Positions 42,271 through 51,741 of a stretch of 64,000 nucleotides of DNA are shown one piece after another; position 1 is the first letter of the stretch; each line of letters starts with the position of its first letter. The position numbers and the translations under genes are program-made. This DNA comes from Erwinia sp. SLM-02 (GTDB lineage Bacteria; Pseudomonadota; Gammaproteobacteria; Enterobacterales; Enterobacteriaceae). The notes beneath the pieces are model-generated. The model was not told where the DNA came from and searched no databases. It saw only the letters and a program-made list of their open reading frames with translations. The stretch covers positions 62,001 to 126,000 of the forward strand of contig NZ_JAQISN010000001.1 of NCBI RefSeq assembly GCF_037450285.1, in the 5' to 3' direction.

Positions 42271-42303
42271 CGGGCACGGTCATCGCGAGGATGGCCGTGC
42301 CCG
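42271..42303. terminator. 14-bp hairpin between mak and the permease gene
   Basis: CGGGCACGGTCATC pairs with GATGGCCGTGCCCG (one G-T wobble) around loop GCGAG, between the convergent stops of mak and the amino-alcohol permease gene. There is no T tract, so its role as a terminator is likely but not certain. Confidence 0.6.
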
Positions 42304-42345
42304 GATGGCTTCGCCCTGCCCGAGCAGAACCCCCGGATTTAACAG

Positions 42346-43710
42346 CTATTCGCCCTGCAGCATTGCATCACGAGGTGCGTTGTCGCGCAGGCTTTTGGTC
42401 ATCAGGAACCAGATGTAGGCCACCGCCATCAGTCCAGCGAAGACGGCACCGATCAGCGGGTTAAACCACAGCATGGCAATCAGGCACACCGTCGCCAGCA
42501 CCAGCGCAATGCCCGGAACAATCGGATAGCCAGGAGCAAGGAAGCTGCGGTCCAGCTCCGGTGCGCTGCGGCGCAGTCGGAACAGGCTCAGCATACTCAT
42601 TATGTACATCACAATCGCTCCGAATACGGCCATGGTGATCATCGCCGCGGTCAGCGTCATGCCCTGCAGGTTAATCCAGCTGTCGCTGAAAATGGCCGCA
42701 ATGCCAATCACGCCACCGGCGATAATTGCCCGGTGCGGCGTCTGAAAGCGCGACAGCTTTGCCAGCCCGGCGGGCAGATACCCGGCGCGGGAAAGGGCGA
42801 AGAACTGCCGCGAATAGCCGAGGATAATGCCGTGGAAGCTGGCAATCAGGCCGAACAGACCAATCCACACCAGCATGTGCATCCAGTTCGAATTGCTGCC
42901 GACGATCATCTTCATGGCCTGCGGCAGCGGATCGTTGATGTTTGACAGCGTGCGCCAGTCCCCGGCACCGCCCGCCATCAGCATCACGCCAATCGCCAGC
43001 ACTACCAGGGTCAGAATACCGGCGATATAGGCGCGGGGGATGGTCCGCTTCGGATCCTTCGCTTCTTCGGCTGCCATCGCGGCACCCTCGATAGCGAGGA
43101 AGAACCAGATAGCAAACGGAATGGCGGCAAAGATGCCGGACACCGCAGGCAGACCAAAGTGCTCACCGCCCGCCCAGCCGTTCGCGGCAAAGTTCGTGAT
43201 GCTGAACCCGGGAGCGACTACGCCCATAAACACCAGCAGTTCCAGCACCGCCAGCACTGTTACCACCAGTTCGAACATCGCCGCCAGCTTCACGCCAAGG
43301 ATGTTCAGCGTCATAAATACCACATAGGCACCGACGGCAGCATATTTCGGGTTCAGCTCCGGATACTGCACGTTCAGGTACGCGCCGATCGCCATGGCGA
43401 TGGCCGGTGGCGCAAAAACAAACTCGATCAGCGTGGCCATACCGGCAATCAGGCCGCCGGTTTCACCAAATGCGCGGCGGCTGTAGGCAAACGGGCCGCC
43501 GGCATGAGGGATCGCCGTGGTCAGTTCGGTAAAACTGAAGATAAAGCAGCTGTACATGGTGGCGACCATTAACGTCGTCAGCAGAAAGCCCAGCGTTCCC
43601 GCTACGCCCCAGCCGTAGCTCCAGCCAAAATACTCCCCTGAAATCACCAGCCCTACCGCAATGCCCCACAGGTGGATCGTCCCTAATGCGGGCTTCAAAG
43701 TGTTATTCAT
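42346..43710 (-). CDS. Ethanolamine-type APC permease
   Basis: A 454-residue amino acid/polyamine/organocation permease with 12 hydrophobic helices. The start LGTIHLWGIAVGLVISGEYFGWSYGWGVAGT (key part GLVISGEYFGWSYGW) and FIFSFTELTTAIPHAGGPFAYSRRAFG are typical of the ethanolamine permease group (Eat), as is FFLAIEGAAMAAEEAKDPKRTIPRAYI. It would import ethanolamine or a related amino alcohol by proton symport. ATG 43710 has GGGGA upstream; the open frame goes 39 codons further without support. It is divergent from an APH-fold kinase. Confidence 0.82.
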   Translation of the reverse strand: MNNTLKPALGTIHLWGIAVGLVISGEYFGWSYGWGVAGTLGFLLTTLMVATMYSCFIFSFTELTTAIPHAGGPFAYSRRAFGETGGLIAGMATLIEFVFAPPAIAMAIGAYLNVQYPELNPKYAAVGAYVVFMTLNILGVKLAAMFELVVTVLAVLELLVFMGVVAPGFSITNFAANGWAGGEHFGLPAVSGIFAAIPFAIWFFLAIEGAAMAAEEAKDPKRTIPRAYIAGILTLVVLAIGVMLMAGGAGDWRTLSNINDPLPQAMKMIVGSNSNWMHMLVWIGLFGLIASFHGIILGYSRQFFALSRAGYLPAGLAKLSRFQTPHRAIIAGGVIGIAAIFSDSWINLQGMTLTAAMITMAVFGAIVMYIMSMLSLFRLRRSAPELDRSFLAPGYPIVPGIALVLATVCLIAMLWFNPLIGAVFAGLMAVAYIWFLMTKSLRDNAPRDAMLQGE

Positions 43711-43941
43711 AGCGTATTCCCCGTCATTGATGTTGTCGTGTACCGATAATGCCGCTGCAGCCTGGCGGGAAACTTGACGGCAGCAATGAGATTTGTCGCC
43801 TGCGGTCAACTTCGCGGCGTAAAACATCGCTCCTGTACGCTGCGGTCAAAACTGGGTCGTTCAGGGTCAAGATGGAAAGCGTCGGGTACAGGATGCTGAT
43901 AGCACGGAAGTACAGACCAACGCTGACTATGGAGCCTGATG

Positions 43942-44946
43942 ATGACCGCCAAACAATATGACACCCTGAGCAATGAGGCGCTGCAGCACCTGGCTGAACG
44001 TGCGCTGAGCCGCTACGCACCGGCGCTACAGGGAAAGCTGAGCCTGCTGTGTCGTTCAGAGAACGCCACGTATTTGCTCCAGGCTGCGGGAAAACGTTAC
44101 GCCCTGCGGCTGCATCGCGCCGATTACCACCAGCGGGCGGATATTGAAAGTGAACTGCACTGGCTTGATGCGCTGCGCCAGACCGGCATTCAAGTGCCGG
44201 AGGCGGTGAGTGATGTGGAAGGGCAGCGAGTGCAGACCCTGACGATGGCGGACGGGTCGGTTCGTCACGCCGTACTGTTTCACTGGATAGAAGGGGAGAT
44301 GCCGGGCACCGACGTCGATCCGCGCGCTTTCCAGCAGCTGGGGAATATCACTGCACGCCTGCATCAGCACAGCCGCAGCTGGCAGCGCCCGGCGGGATTC
44401 CAGCGGATCGTCTGGGATCACCACACCATGGTCAGTCCCCAGAGCCACTGGGGGGACTGGCGCGATGCGCCGAATCTTCGTTCTGCCGATCATCGTATCG
44501 TCGAGGAAGCGATAGCGCGGGTTGGCGCGGAGATGGTGGATTTTGGCAAGGATCCGCAGCGTTACGGGTTGATTCACGCCGATCTGCGGCTGACCAACCT
44601 GCTGCTGGATAACGGTCAGACGCGGGTCATCGATTTTGACGACTGTGGTTTCGGCTGGTATCTGCACGACCTGGCGGCGGCGATCAGTTTTGTCGAGCAT
44701 CATCCCCGTGCCGGTGAATGGGTGGATAACTGGCTGCGCGGCTATGAGCAGGTGGCACACATCAGCGAGGCCGATATGGAGAAAGTGCCGACGCTGTTGA
44801 TCCAGCGCCGTATTCAGCTGCTTGCCTGGGCGGGATCGCACGCGGAAACTGAAATGGCCCGGAGCCTGGGATCGCGCTGGGCGGATCATTCCGTGCGTCT
44901 TTGTCGCTTCTATCTTGAGCGCGACGGGCTGCCGATCGGCGCATGA
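43942..44946 (+). CDS. APH-fold small-molecule kinase (amino-alcohol kinase candidate)
   Basis: A 334-residue choline kinase/aminoglycoside phosphotransferase-fold protein. The ATP-binding Lys region is YLLQAAGKRYALRLHRADYH; the catalytic loop is LIHADLRLTNLLL with Asp as base and Asn as metal ligand; the second metal motif is VIDFDDCGFG. Relatives act on choline, ethanolamine, homoserine or hydroxylysine. Placed back-to-back with an ethanolamine-type permease, it may be the amino-alcohol kinase of the kinase/phospho-lyase route described biochemically in Erwinia (inference). The phospho-lyase is not in the window. Of two adjacent ATGs, 43942 has the better spacing to GGAG. A 16-bp perfect hairpin follows. 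Confidence 0.75.
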   Translation: MTAKQYDTLSNEALQHLAERALSRYAPALQGKLSLLCRSENATYLLQAAGKRYALRLHRADYHQRADIESELHWLDALRQTGIQVPEAVSDVEGQRVQTLTMADGSVRHAVLFHWIEGEMPGTDVDPRAFQQLGNITARLHQHSRSWQRPAGFQRIVWDHHTMVSPQSHWGDWRDAPNLRSADHRIVEEAIARVGAEMVDFGKDPQRYGLIHADLRLTNLLLDNGQTRVIDFDDCGFGWYLHDLAAAISFVEHHPRAGEWVDNWLRGYEQVAHISEADMEKVPTLLIQRRIQLLAWAGSHAETEMARSLGSRWADHSVRLCRFYLERDGLPIGA

Positions 44947-44950
44947 TCCT

Positions 44951-44986
44951 GCACCGCCAGCGCGCAATACTGCGCGCTGGCGGTGC
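44951..44986 (+). terminator. 16-bp perfect hairpin after the kinase gene
   Basis: GCACCGCCAGCGCGCA pairs perfectly with TGCGCGCTGGCGGTGC around ATAC, five bases past the stop codon. It is extremely stable though without a T tract, so it may be a terminator, an mRNA 3' stabiliser or a REP-like element. Confidence 0.6.
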
Positions 44987-45090
44987 CCGATGCTGCATCG
45001 ACCAACGCTAACATGTTGATTTTCACTCAGGTTGCAGTTGGTACGATATTTGCTGTTTATCAGGGTATCGACGGCGGCACTAAGGTGATG

Positions 45091-46164
45091 ATGATCATGC
45101 AAACTTTACTGAACAGACATCCCGATATCAGCCATGTTCTGCACGCTGGAAGCGCCAGCAATCGCGGCGTTCTGGCGGCGGCAGCCAGCGGGTTAAGTGG
45201 ATTTATCAGCGAACGCGGTGGCGACGTTGACCGCATCTTCGGCATCAGCGGCATTGATGCCGAGCTGCTGGCACAGCCAACGCTGAGCCTGGGGCTGGTT
45301 AACTACTGTCGGGTGATGGAAGAAGCGGCGCGATATTCGGACTGTGATAACTTCGGTTTACACTACGGCAGGCAGTTTAAACCGCAGTCATTAGGGTTGA
45401 TTGGCTATATTGGTCTGTGCAGTGCAACGCTGGAGCAGGCGCTGCACAACGTGGTTCACGCATTTCCCTGGCACCAGCGCGATACGCTGACCCGGCTGGT
45501 GGATAAAGGTGACAGTTGGCGGCTGGATTATCAGGTGCGCCATGGCGCGATCCTCTGCCGCCGGCAGGACGCCGAGCTGACGCTGGGGATGATCCTCAAC
45601 CTGATCCGCCACGTTGCCGGAAAAAACTGGGCACCGCGGGAGGTGCATTTTGAGCATCCCCGCCCCGAGCAGTGGCACGAGCACTGTAAGGTGTTTGATG
45701 CGCCGGTTTACTTCGATCAGCCGTTCAACTCGCTGGTGATTATGAAGCGCGATCTGGCACGCGCGATGCCGGACAGCGATCCGCTGTTGCTGGGGGTGAT
45801 GCAGGATGCTATCCGCCGGCTTAACGCCAGCGCCAGCCAGCAAAATATGGTCGATCGGGCGCGTTCTCAGGTGAATCTGGCCCTGCTGCAGGGGGAGCCG
45901 ACGCTGGAGGACGTGGCGGAAAATATGGGGATGTCGAGCTGGTCCTTGCAGCGCCGTCTGCGGGAAGAGGGGGTAAGTTTTACCGCGCTGGTGGATAAGG
46001 TGCGCTGTGAGATGGCGACCCACTACCTGCAGCAGCGGCAGCTGCCGATTTCCGAGATGGCTTTGCTGCTGGGGTATTCTGAGGTAAGTGCGTTTTCACG
46101 CGCTTTCCGCCGCTGGTTTGGCGTGAGTCCGCGGCAGTGGCGGCAGGAGGAGCAGGCGAGTTAA
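45091..46164 (+). CDS. AraC-family regulator with arabinose-binding-like N-terminal domain
   Basis: A 357-residue regulator with a long N-terminal Arabinose_bd-type domain (PF12625-like; about residues 30-215, with NFGLHYGRQFKPQSLGLIGYIGLCS) and a C-terminal double helix-turn-helix (about 255-350; LEDVAENMGMSSWSLQRRLREEG and LGYSEVSAFSRAFRRWFGVSPRQWR). The OruR/GliR-type family commonly controls catabolism of small nitrogen compounds, which fits a role in regulating the adjacent permease and kinase (inference). The second ATG of a run at 45088 is chosen, since it lies five bases after AAGG. Confidence 0.85.
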   Translation: MIMQTLLNRHPDISHVLHAGSASNRGVLAAAASGLSGFISERGGDVDRIFGISGIDAELLAQPTLSLGLVNYCRVMEEAARYSDCDNFGLHYGRQFKPQSLGLIGYIGLCSATLEQALHNVVHAFPWHQRDTLTRLVDKGDSWRLDYQVRHGAILCRRQDAELTLGMILNLIRHVAGKNWAPREVHFEHPRPEQWHEHCKVFDAPVYFDQPFNSLVIMKRDLARAMPDSDPLLLGVMQDAIRRLNASASQQNMVDRARSQVNLALLQGEPTLEDVAENMGMSSWSLQRRLREEGVSFTALVDKVRCEMATHYLQQRQLPISEMALLLGYSEVSAFSRAFRRWFGVSPRQWRQEEQAS

Positions 46165-46197
46165 CGTTTGAATCGTTTGGCGCAGCCGTAGCTTGAT

Positions 46198-46905
46198 TCA
46201 TGTGATCTGCTGAATTGTAGATTCTTTGAGAATGGATCTGGTGTTGTCTGGCATTTTAGCGCTCTGCGCTGACCGGCTGCTGCCCTGGACTGGCGGTCCT
46301 CGCGTCGCGCGCTGCGCGATGCCTTCGCTCCGTTCGTCGGTCTGCCGGAGCGGCACGGACGGGACGTCCCTGTCCCGGCCGCACCTTGCGCCCGCGTCCT
46401 GCGGGCTTATCCTGACCTTCTCACTGCGCTCAGCGCTGCGGATTGCCATTCCGGGGCAGCAGCCTGTCTTCGCGTTGATGCCGGAGTGGTCTTTACGACA
46501 CGGCGAGCAAACAGCAATTGGGGGGTTGGCCTCGGCCGCAGCGCTCGTTGGTCTTCGCGTTGGTGAGGGAATGGTCTTTACTACGCAGCGAGCAAAATGA
46601 AAAAAGGGGAACGGCCTCTGCCGGGGCTGCCGGGACATCCGCAGCGCTGAGGGGAGGGCAGCTGGCCAGGAGCAGCCAACACGGATGTTGGCGGCAGGCG
46701 AAGTCGGGTCAGGGATGACACGTCTTCGCCGATCCGTGCGGCCGGATGCGTGAGTCGAAGGGACCGCAGCGCGGCGCGAGGACCCGCCCGGCAGCCCCGG
46801 CAGAGGCCGGGCACCCAACACCTCTGCTCCAGCGACATAACAGCCCAGCGACAGAATTTGCCAGAGGCCGGGCATCGTCGCTCATTTATCAGCAACGCCA
46901 GCATC
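46198..46905. repeat. Non-coding GC-rich region with direct and inverted repeats
   Basis: About 750 bp without a credible gene separate the AraC gene from sbcC. The core has a 21-bp perfect inverted repeat (46614-46634 with 46787-46807, arm beginning GCCTCTGCCGGGGCTG). Other parts include imperfect direct copies of GTCTTCGCGTTG...TGGTCTTTAC (46467 and 46551 regions, about 84 bp apart), two copies of CAGAGGCCGGGCA (46801-46813 and 46862-46874) and the near-palindrome TCGCGCGCTGCGCGA (about 46304-46320). An overlapping 225-codon open frame has no protein-like character. It looks like a dispersed non-autonomous or palindromic repeat element of this lineage. Confidence 0.7.
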
Positions 46906-46921
46906 AGTCCACCAACGGCAC

Positions 46922-49900
46922 TTATCCCGTCGGCGTCTCCAGCCGGCTGTAGCCAAGGCCGTTGATCTTACGCACCCGAATCTGTACCGGAATGCGCTCC
47001 TTCATCGCCTCAACGTGGCTGATCACCCCGATGGTTTTTCCACTGGCGTTTAACGCATCCAGCGCATCCAGCGCGCTGTCGAGCGTCTCGGCATCCAGCG
47101 TGCCAAAGCCCTCATCAAGGAACAGCGACTCAATGCGTGTCTTATGGCTGACAAGATCGGAGAGCGCCAGCGCCAGTGCCAGACTGACCAGGAAGCTCTC
47201 ACCGCCGGACAGCGTCCGGGTATCGCGGCGGGCATCCGCCTGCCAGGTATCCACCACCTCCAGCTCCAGCACCTCCTGGGTTTTGCGCTGCAGCAGATAG
47301 CGGCCGTGCAGGCGGTTGAGCTGATTATTCGCCAGCCATACCAGGTGATCGAGCGTCAGTCCCTGGGCAAAGCGGCGGAATTTATCACCATCGCGAGAAC
47401 CAATCAGCTGGTTCAGATAGCCCCAGTCCTCCGCCTGCTGCTCGTTCTCGGCGATTTGCACCAGCAGGGATTGCAGCGTCTGGCGACGAGAAGCATCGTA
47501 GCTCAGCTGCTGGCGAAGCTGCCCCTGTAATCCGGCATTCTCACGCAGCTGACGCGCCAGCTCCGCCACGCTGGCGGCCAGCGCCTCACGCACGGTATCG
47601 CTATTCTGGCCGCTATCCGGGCTGCCGGCCTGCTGATGGCTGACCCTCTCTTCGCACTCCTTCAGTCGCGCCGTCAGCCCCAGTTGCTGTGCATCCAGCG
47701 ACTGAAGCTGACCGAGCAGGGTGCTTGCCAGATCCTGCTGCTGCTGCCAGAGCTGCTGACAGCGGCGAGTGGCCGTCGCGTAGTCGGCGGCCTGCTCGCG
47801 CAGCTGCTGCTGAACATGAGCGATAACGCGATCGCCAAACAGCTGCTGTCGCTGCCGCTGGCAGTGAGCCAGTGCCTGCTGCTGCTCGCCGATGTGCTTA
47901 TTCTGTGCCTCAAGCTGTGCCTGCTGTTGAACCAGTTCTTCATCCAGCGCCTGCTGGCGGCTGCCGAGGGCTGCCAGCTCGGGTATCAGCTGCGCCAGCG
48001 CGGTGGCATTGTGTTGCCACTGCTGCCAGTGCTGTTCGCGCAGCTGCAGCCAGCCGTGATAATCGGCATTCTCCGGCAGCGTCAGCTCCAGCGGCCGCAG
48101 GCTGTCAGCCAGTTCGCTGCGCTGGCGGGCGGCCTGCTGCTCTTCCTGCGCCAGCTGCTGACGCTGCTCGTCCCGCTGGCGGCTGGCGGTATCGAACTGC
48201 TGCTGCAGAAGCTGCGTTTGCTGCTGCAGCGTCTGCACCGCCTGCTGCTGCTGATAGAGCCGATCTTTCTGCTGCTGGCAGTGGCGCTCCGCCTGCTCAA
48301 GGTCGTTCAGCCGCTGCTGCTGTTGCTGTTCCTGTTGTTCCTGCTCTTTCAGCCAGGCTGCAACCGGCTCATCGTCGTCCGGGCTGAAGGTCAACCCCAG
48401 CGTCTGCACCGCGCTTTGCCACCGCTGTGCCAGCTGGGCGGCCTGATCGTCGGCCTCCTGCCGGTCCTGTTTCAGCCGTTCCTCCTGCCGCTGCCACTGT
48501 TTCAGCTGTGCGCTACAGGCGCTGCCGCGCTCTTTTAATTCCTGTTCCTGCCGTTCTAATTCAGCCAGCCGCTGCTGTGTTTCCGACACCTGCAGCGCCT
48601 GATATTCCGCGACCGCGGGATGATCGGTTGAACCGCACAGCGGGCAGGGGTGGCCCGACTCCAGGCGGGCGCGATGTTCTTCAAGGCTGGCAATACGCTG
48701 CTCAAGGTCGCGGCGGGCCTTAACATCCTGCAAATGCTGGTTTTTCTCTTTCCAGCTGGTGCGCAGCGTAAGTAACTGCTCACTTGTCTGCGCTATCTCA
48801 CGCGCCAGCTGCTGGTCATCCTGCTGCAGGCGACTGCGCCGGGCGGTTAACAACTGCCACTGCGGCTGCAGCGTGGCGAGCTGCTGACGCTGCGGTCGCT
48901 GGCGGGTAAACCGTTCCAGCTCACCGCGCAGGGATTCGGCAGAATGCTGCTGTTGCAGAGGTTGCAGCATCTGCACGGCCTTTTCGAGCGCCTGCTGTGC
49001 CCCGGCCAGCTGCTGCTGAAGCGGTACAGCCTGCTGAGCGAGCTGCTGACGGCTGAGGTCAAGCTGATGCAGTTCCTGCTGCTGAGCCTCCACGCGCTGG
49101 CGCAGGGATGAGAGTGACTGCTCACTTTTTTGCTGCTGCTGGAAGCGCTCACGCCACAGCGGCAGGGATTCACCGTACTGGGCGAAGCGGGGATGCGCAT
49201 CCTGCCACTGCTGAAATTTCTGCTGCGCCGCCAGTTTATCCTGCTGAATCTGCTGGTTTTTTGTTCGCTCCAGCTGGCGGGCCTGGTATGAGTGTTGGTA
49301 CTGACTTCGCTCCTGCTCCAGCTGTTTCAACCGGTCGCTCAGCGAAGACAGCTGATGGTCAAGCGGGATCACCTGTTCAGCAATCAGCGTTTCCTGCACC
49401 AGCCGCTGTGCCTGATGCTGCTCTTCCGCCTGTTGTGCCTGCTGCTGCTGCTCTACCGCATTCTTCAGCGCGTCCTGCGCCTCTCTGAGCTGCTCTGCCA
49501 GCCGCTGCTGCTGCTGTACGAGGTTATTCTGGTCCTGCTGTAGCTGCGCCAGCTGCTGCCATTCCTGCAGCTGTTGCTGCTGGTGTTGCTGCTGAGAAGT
49601 GAGTACCTGCTCATCGGCCACCAGTTGCGCCAGGCGGTCGCTGAATTCCTGCTGCTGCTCATCGCTAAGCAGATCCATCCCCGAGGCCTGAGTGCGCAGG
49701 CCGTCGAGTTCGGTTTTCGCCAGCTTGTGGCGTTCAAAGACCTGCGCCGACAGCCGACCGTAGATTTCGGTACCGGTCAGCTCCTCCAGCAGCTCGGCCC
49801 GCTTGTTGGCATCGGCATTGAGGAAGGCGGCGAACTGCCCCTGCGACAGCATCATTGATTTGGTAAAGCGCTCGAAGTCCAGGCCGGTGAGGCTGGCAAT

Positions 49901-50305
49901 CATCTCCAGCTTGTCTTTAACCTTATCGGCGACAATTTGATTGTCTTCGCAGCGCGCCAGTTCTACGCGCGGGGCCTGAAGATTACCGTCGGCGGCACCG
50001 CGTGCGCGGTTCTGGCTCCAGAAGGCGCGCCAGGCCACGCCTTTTACCTCGAACTCTACTTCCGCCAGGCATTCCGCGGTGTCGCGGGTCATCAGGTCGT
50101 TTTGCGACTGGGTGATGCTCTTCAGGCGCGGGGTTTCGTGATACAGCGCAAGGCAGATGGCGTCCAGCAGGGTGGTTTTCCCGGCGCCGGTGGGGCCGGT
50201 GATGGCAAACAGCCCGTTGCTGGCGAAAGGCTCGGCGCTAAAGTCGATTTTCCATTCGCCTTTCAGCGAGTTCAGATTCTTAAAGCGTAAGGTTAAAATT
50301 TTCAC
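46922..50305 (-). CDS. sbcC: Nuclease subunit SbcC (Rad50-like ATPase)
   Basis: A 1127-residue SMC-type ATPase, longer than E. coli SbcC (1048). Walker A GPTGAGKTT is at residues 37-45; Q-loop MLSQGQFAAFL follows. Two long coiled-coil arms meet at the zinc hook CPLC (in SGHPCPLCGSTDHP, about residue 560). The C-terminal lobe has signature LSGGESFLVSLALALALSDL and Walker B SLFLDEGFGTLD. With SbcD it cleaves hairpins and protein-blocked DNA ends. The coiled coil is extraordinarily rich in glutamine (runs such as QQQQHQQQQ), probably from CAG/CTG slippage. It overlaps sbcD by 4 bp. Confidence 0.96.
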   Translation of the reverse strand: MKILTLRFKNLNSLKGEWKIDFSAEPFASNGLFAITGPTGAGKTTLLDAICLALYHETPRLKSITQSQNDLMTRDTAECLAEVEFEVKGVAWRAFWSQNRARGAADGNLQAPRVELARCEDNQIVADKVKDKLEMIASLTGLDFERFTKSMMLSQGQFAAFLNADANKRAELLEELTGTEIYGRLSAQVFERHKLAKTELDGLRTQASGMDLLSDEQQQEFSDRLAQLVADEQVLTSQQQHQQQQLQEWQQLAQLQQDQNNLVQQQQRLAEQLREAQDALKNAVEQQQQAQQAEEQHQAQRLVQETLIAEQVIPLDHQLSSLSDRLKQLEQERSQYQHSYQARQLERTKNQQIQQDKLAAQQKFQQWQDAHPRFAQYGESLPLWRERFQQQQKSEQSLSSLRQRVEAQQQELHQLDLSRQQLAQQAVPLQQQLAGAQQALEKAVQMLQPLQQQHSAESLRGELERFTRQRPQRQQLATLQPQWQLLTARRSRLQQDDQQLAREIAQTSEQLLTLRTSWKEKNQHLQDVKARRDLEQRIASLEEHRARLESGHPCPLCGSTDHPAVAEYQALQVSETQQRLAELERQEQELKERGSACSAQLKQWQRQEERLKQDRQEADDQAAQLAQRWQSAVQTLGLTFSPDDDEPVAAWLKEQEQQEQQQQQRLNDLEQAERHCQQQKDRLYQQQQAVQTLQQQTQLLQQQFDTASRQRDEQRQQLAQEEQQAARQRSELADSLRPLELTLPENADYHGWLQLREQHWQQWQHNATALAQLIPELAALGSRQQALDEELVQQQAQLEAQNKHIGEQQQALAHCQRQRQQLFGDRVIAHVQQQLREQAADYATATRRCQQLWQQQQDLASTLLGQLQSLDAQQLGLTARLKECEERVSHQQAGSPDSGQNSDTVREALAASVAELARQLRENAGLQGQLRQQLSYDASRRQTLQSLLVQIAENEQQAEDWGYLNQLIGSRDGDKFRRFAQGLTLDHLVWLANNQLNRLHGRYLLQRKTQEVLELEVVDTWQADARRDTRTLSGGESFLVSLALALALSDLVSHKTRIESLFLDEGFGTLDAETLDSALDALDALNASGKTIGVISHVEAMKERIPVQIRVRKINGLGYSRLETPTG

Positions 50306-51522
50306 GGCTGCTCCTCGTGGCGCACGGCTTCCAGCGTCTGCGCAAACAGCGCTTCAGCGCGCGCCAGCCGCTCCGGTTCACCTTCCTCCAGCGCCAGGCG
50401 GCGGGCAAACACCTCTTCAACGCTGAGTTCGCTGAGGGTTTCATTATTCTGCCGGGCGATAACCCGTTCACGCTGTTCGCGGCTGCGGCGAAGCAGCACC
50501 ACCTCCACCGGCAGCGACTCGGTCAGCTGCTGAATACGGCGCTGAAGTTCGCTGAGCCAGTCATCGGTGACGATCTCAATATCCAGCCAGATTAACTTTT
50601 CCTGCGGATCCGGCTCCAGCGCGGCCAGCTGTGCTTCAATCTCCTCCAGCGAGCCTTTAATCATCCGCATCGGCTGGAACAGTGGGATTGGCAGCGGGGT
50701 GACCTGGCTCAGCGCTCCGTCGGCAAAATCTACCACGAAAACGCTTTTCTCTTTGCCCAGCTCATCAAAGCTCAGCGGGATGGGCGAGCCGCTGTAGCGA
50801 ATGTGTTCGCTGTTGGCAACGCGCTGGGCGCGGTGGATATGGCCGAGCGCAATATAATCCGCGGGCGGGAAGGCATCGGCCGGGAAGGCGTCCAGCGTGC
50901 CGATGTAGATATCGCGCACCGCGTCGCTTTTGGTTACGCCCAGGGTGGTCAGATGCCCGGTGGCAATCACCGGCAGCGTCAGTTTGAGGGCGGCCCGCTG
51001 CGCCAGCGCCTCCTGCCAGCAGCGTTGATAATGATCGGTGATGGCCTCCAGCAGGGTTTGCTGCTTGTCGCGCCCCGACTGGCCGCTCTGGCTACGCATA
51101 ATGTCACGCGGACGCAGGAACGGAATGGCGCACAGTATCGCCCCCGGCTTGCCGTCGCGCGTATTGAGCACCAGCACCTGGTCGCGAATATCGTCGCTGG
51201 CGGCGGCGATCACCCGGGTATTGAGGCAGGCCAGCAGCTCGCGCGATTCATTCAGGGTTGCCACCGAATCGTGGTTGCCGCCCAGCACCACGAGCTGGCA
51301 GCCGGTCTGCTGTAAATTCACCACGAAGCGGTTATACAGCTCGCGGGCATAACTCGGCGGCGATCCGGTATCAAAAATATCACCGGCGACTATAATCGCA
51401 TCAGCCTGCTCCGCTTCCGCCTGCTCCAGCAGCCAGTCGAGAAAGGCCTGATGTTCAGCCGCCCGGCTTTTGGTATAGAAAAACTGTCCGAGATGCCAGT
51501 CGGCGGTATGAATGATGCGCAT
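50302..51522 (-). CDS. sbcD: Nuclease subunit SbcD (Mre11-like)
   Basis: A 406-residue metallophosphatase-type nuclease. Manganese ligands appear in order: HTADWHLGQ (Asp8, His10), VAGDIFDTGSPP, LGGNHDSVATL, ATGHLT and ALGHIHRAQ. The C-terminal part binds SbcC. E. coli SbcD is 400 residues. It is the first gene of the sbcDC operon, divergent from phoB, and its stop overlaps the ATG of sbcC. Confidence 0.97.
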   Translation of the reverse strand: MRIIHTADWHLGQFFYTKSRAAEHQAFLDWLLEQAEAEQADAIIVAGDIFDTGSPPSYARELYNRFVVNLQQTGCQLVVLGGNHDSVATLNESRELLACLNTRVIAAASDDIRDQVLVLNTRDGKPGAILCAIPFLRPRDIMRSQSGQSGRDKQQTLLEAITDHYQRCWQEALAQRAALKLTLPVIATGHLTTLGVTKSDAVRDIYIGTLDAFPADAFPPADYIALGHIHRAQRVANSEHIRYSGSPIPLSFDELGKEKSVFVVDFADGALSQVTPLPIPLFQPMRMIKGSLEEIEAQLAALEPDPQEKLIWLDIEIVTDDWLSELQRRIQQLTESLPVEVVLLRRSREQRERVIARQNNETLSELSVEEVFARRLALEEGEPERLARAEALFAQTLEAVRHEEQP

Positions 51523-51670
51523 GTCACTCCCTGCATAGCCTGATGATGTTGCGGGGGATTATAAACGCTGTTGCTGTCAACGGGGCAAGTGATTGCCGGC
51601 GGTCAGGATGAAATCATCCGTACTGCTTTTTCGCTATGCTCCCGATTCCAGGGGTGTTTTTTTCATAAAA

Positions 51671-51689
51671 GTGTCATAAAACTGACGCA
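51671..51689. promoter_or_regulatory. Pho box upstream of phoB
   Basis: GTGTCATAAAACTGACGCA fits the Pho box pattern of two CTGTCAT-like repeats 11 bp apart, about 50-70 bp before the phoB start. It supports autoregulation of phoBR by phosphorylated PhoB, as in E. coli. Confidence 0.75.
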
Positions 51690-51741
51690 TAATGACGCCG
51701 CATATCCCCCGTGACAGCCTGTCACATTCGCAGGAGCAATA

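Noticed and set aside
46198..46875. 225-codon open frame on the minus strand
   Set aside because: It lies in the repeat-rich GC region, has low-complexity Pro/Arg/Ser composition and no recognisable domain or ribosome binding site.
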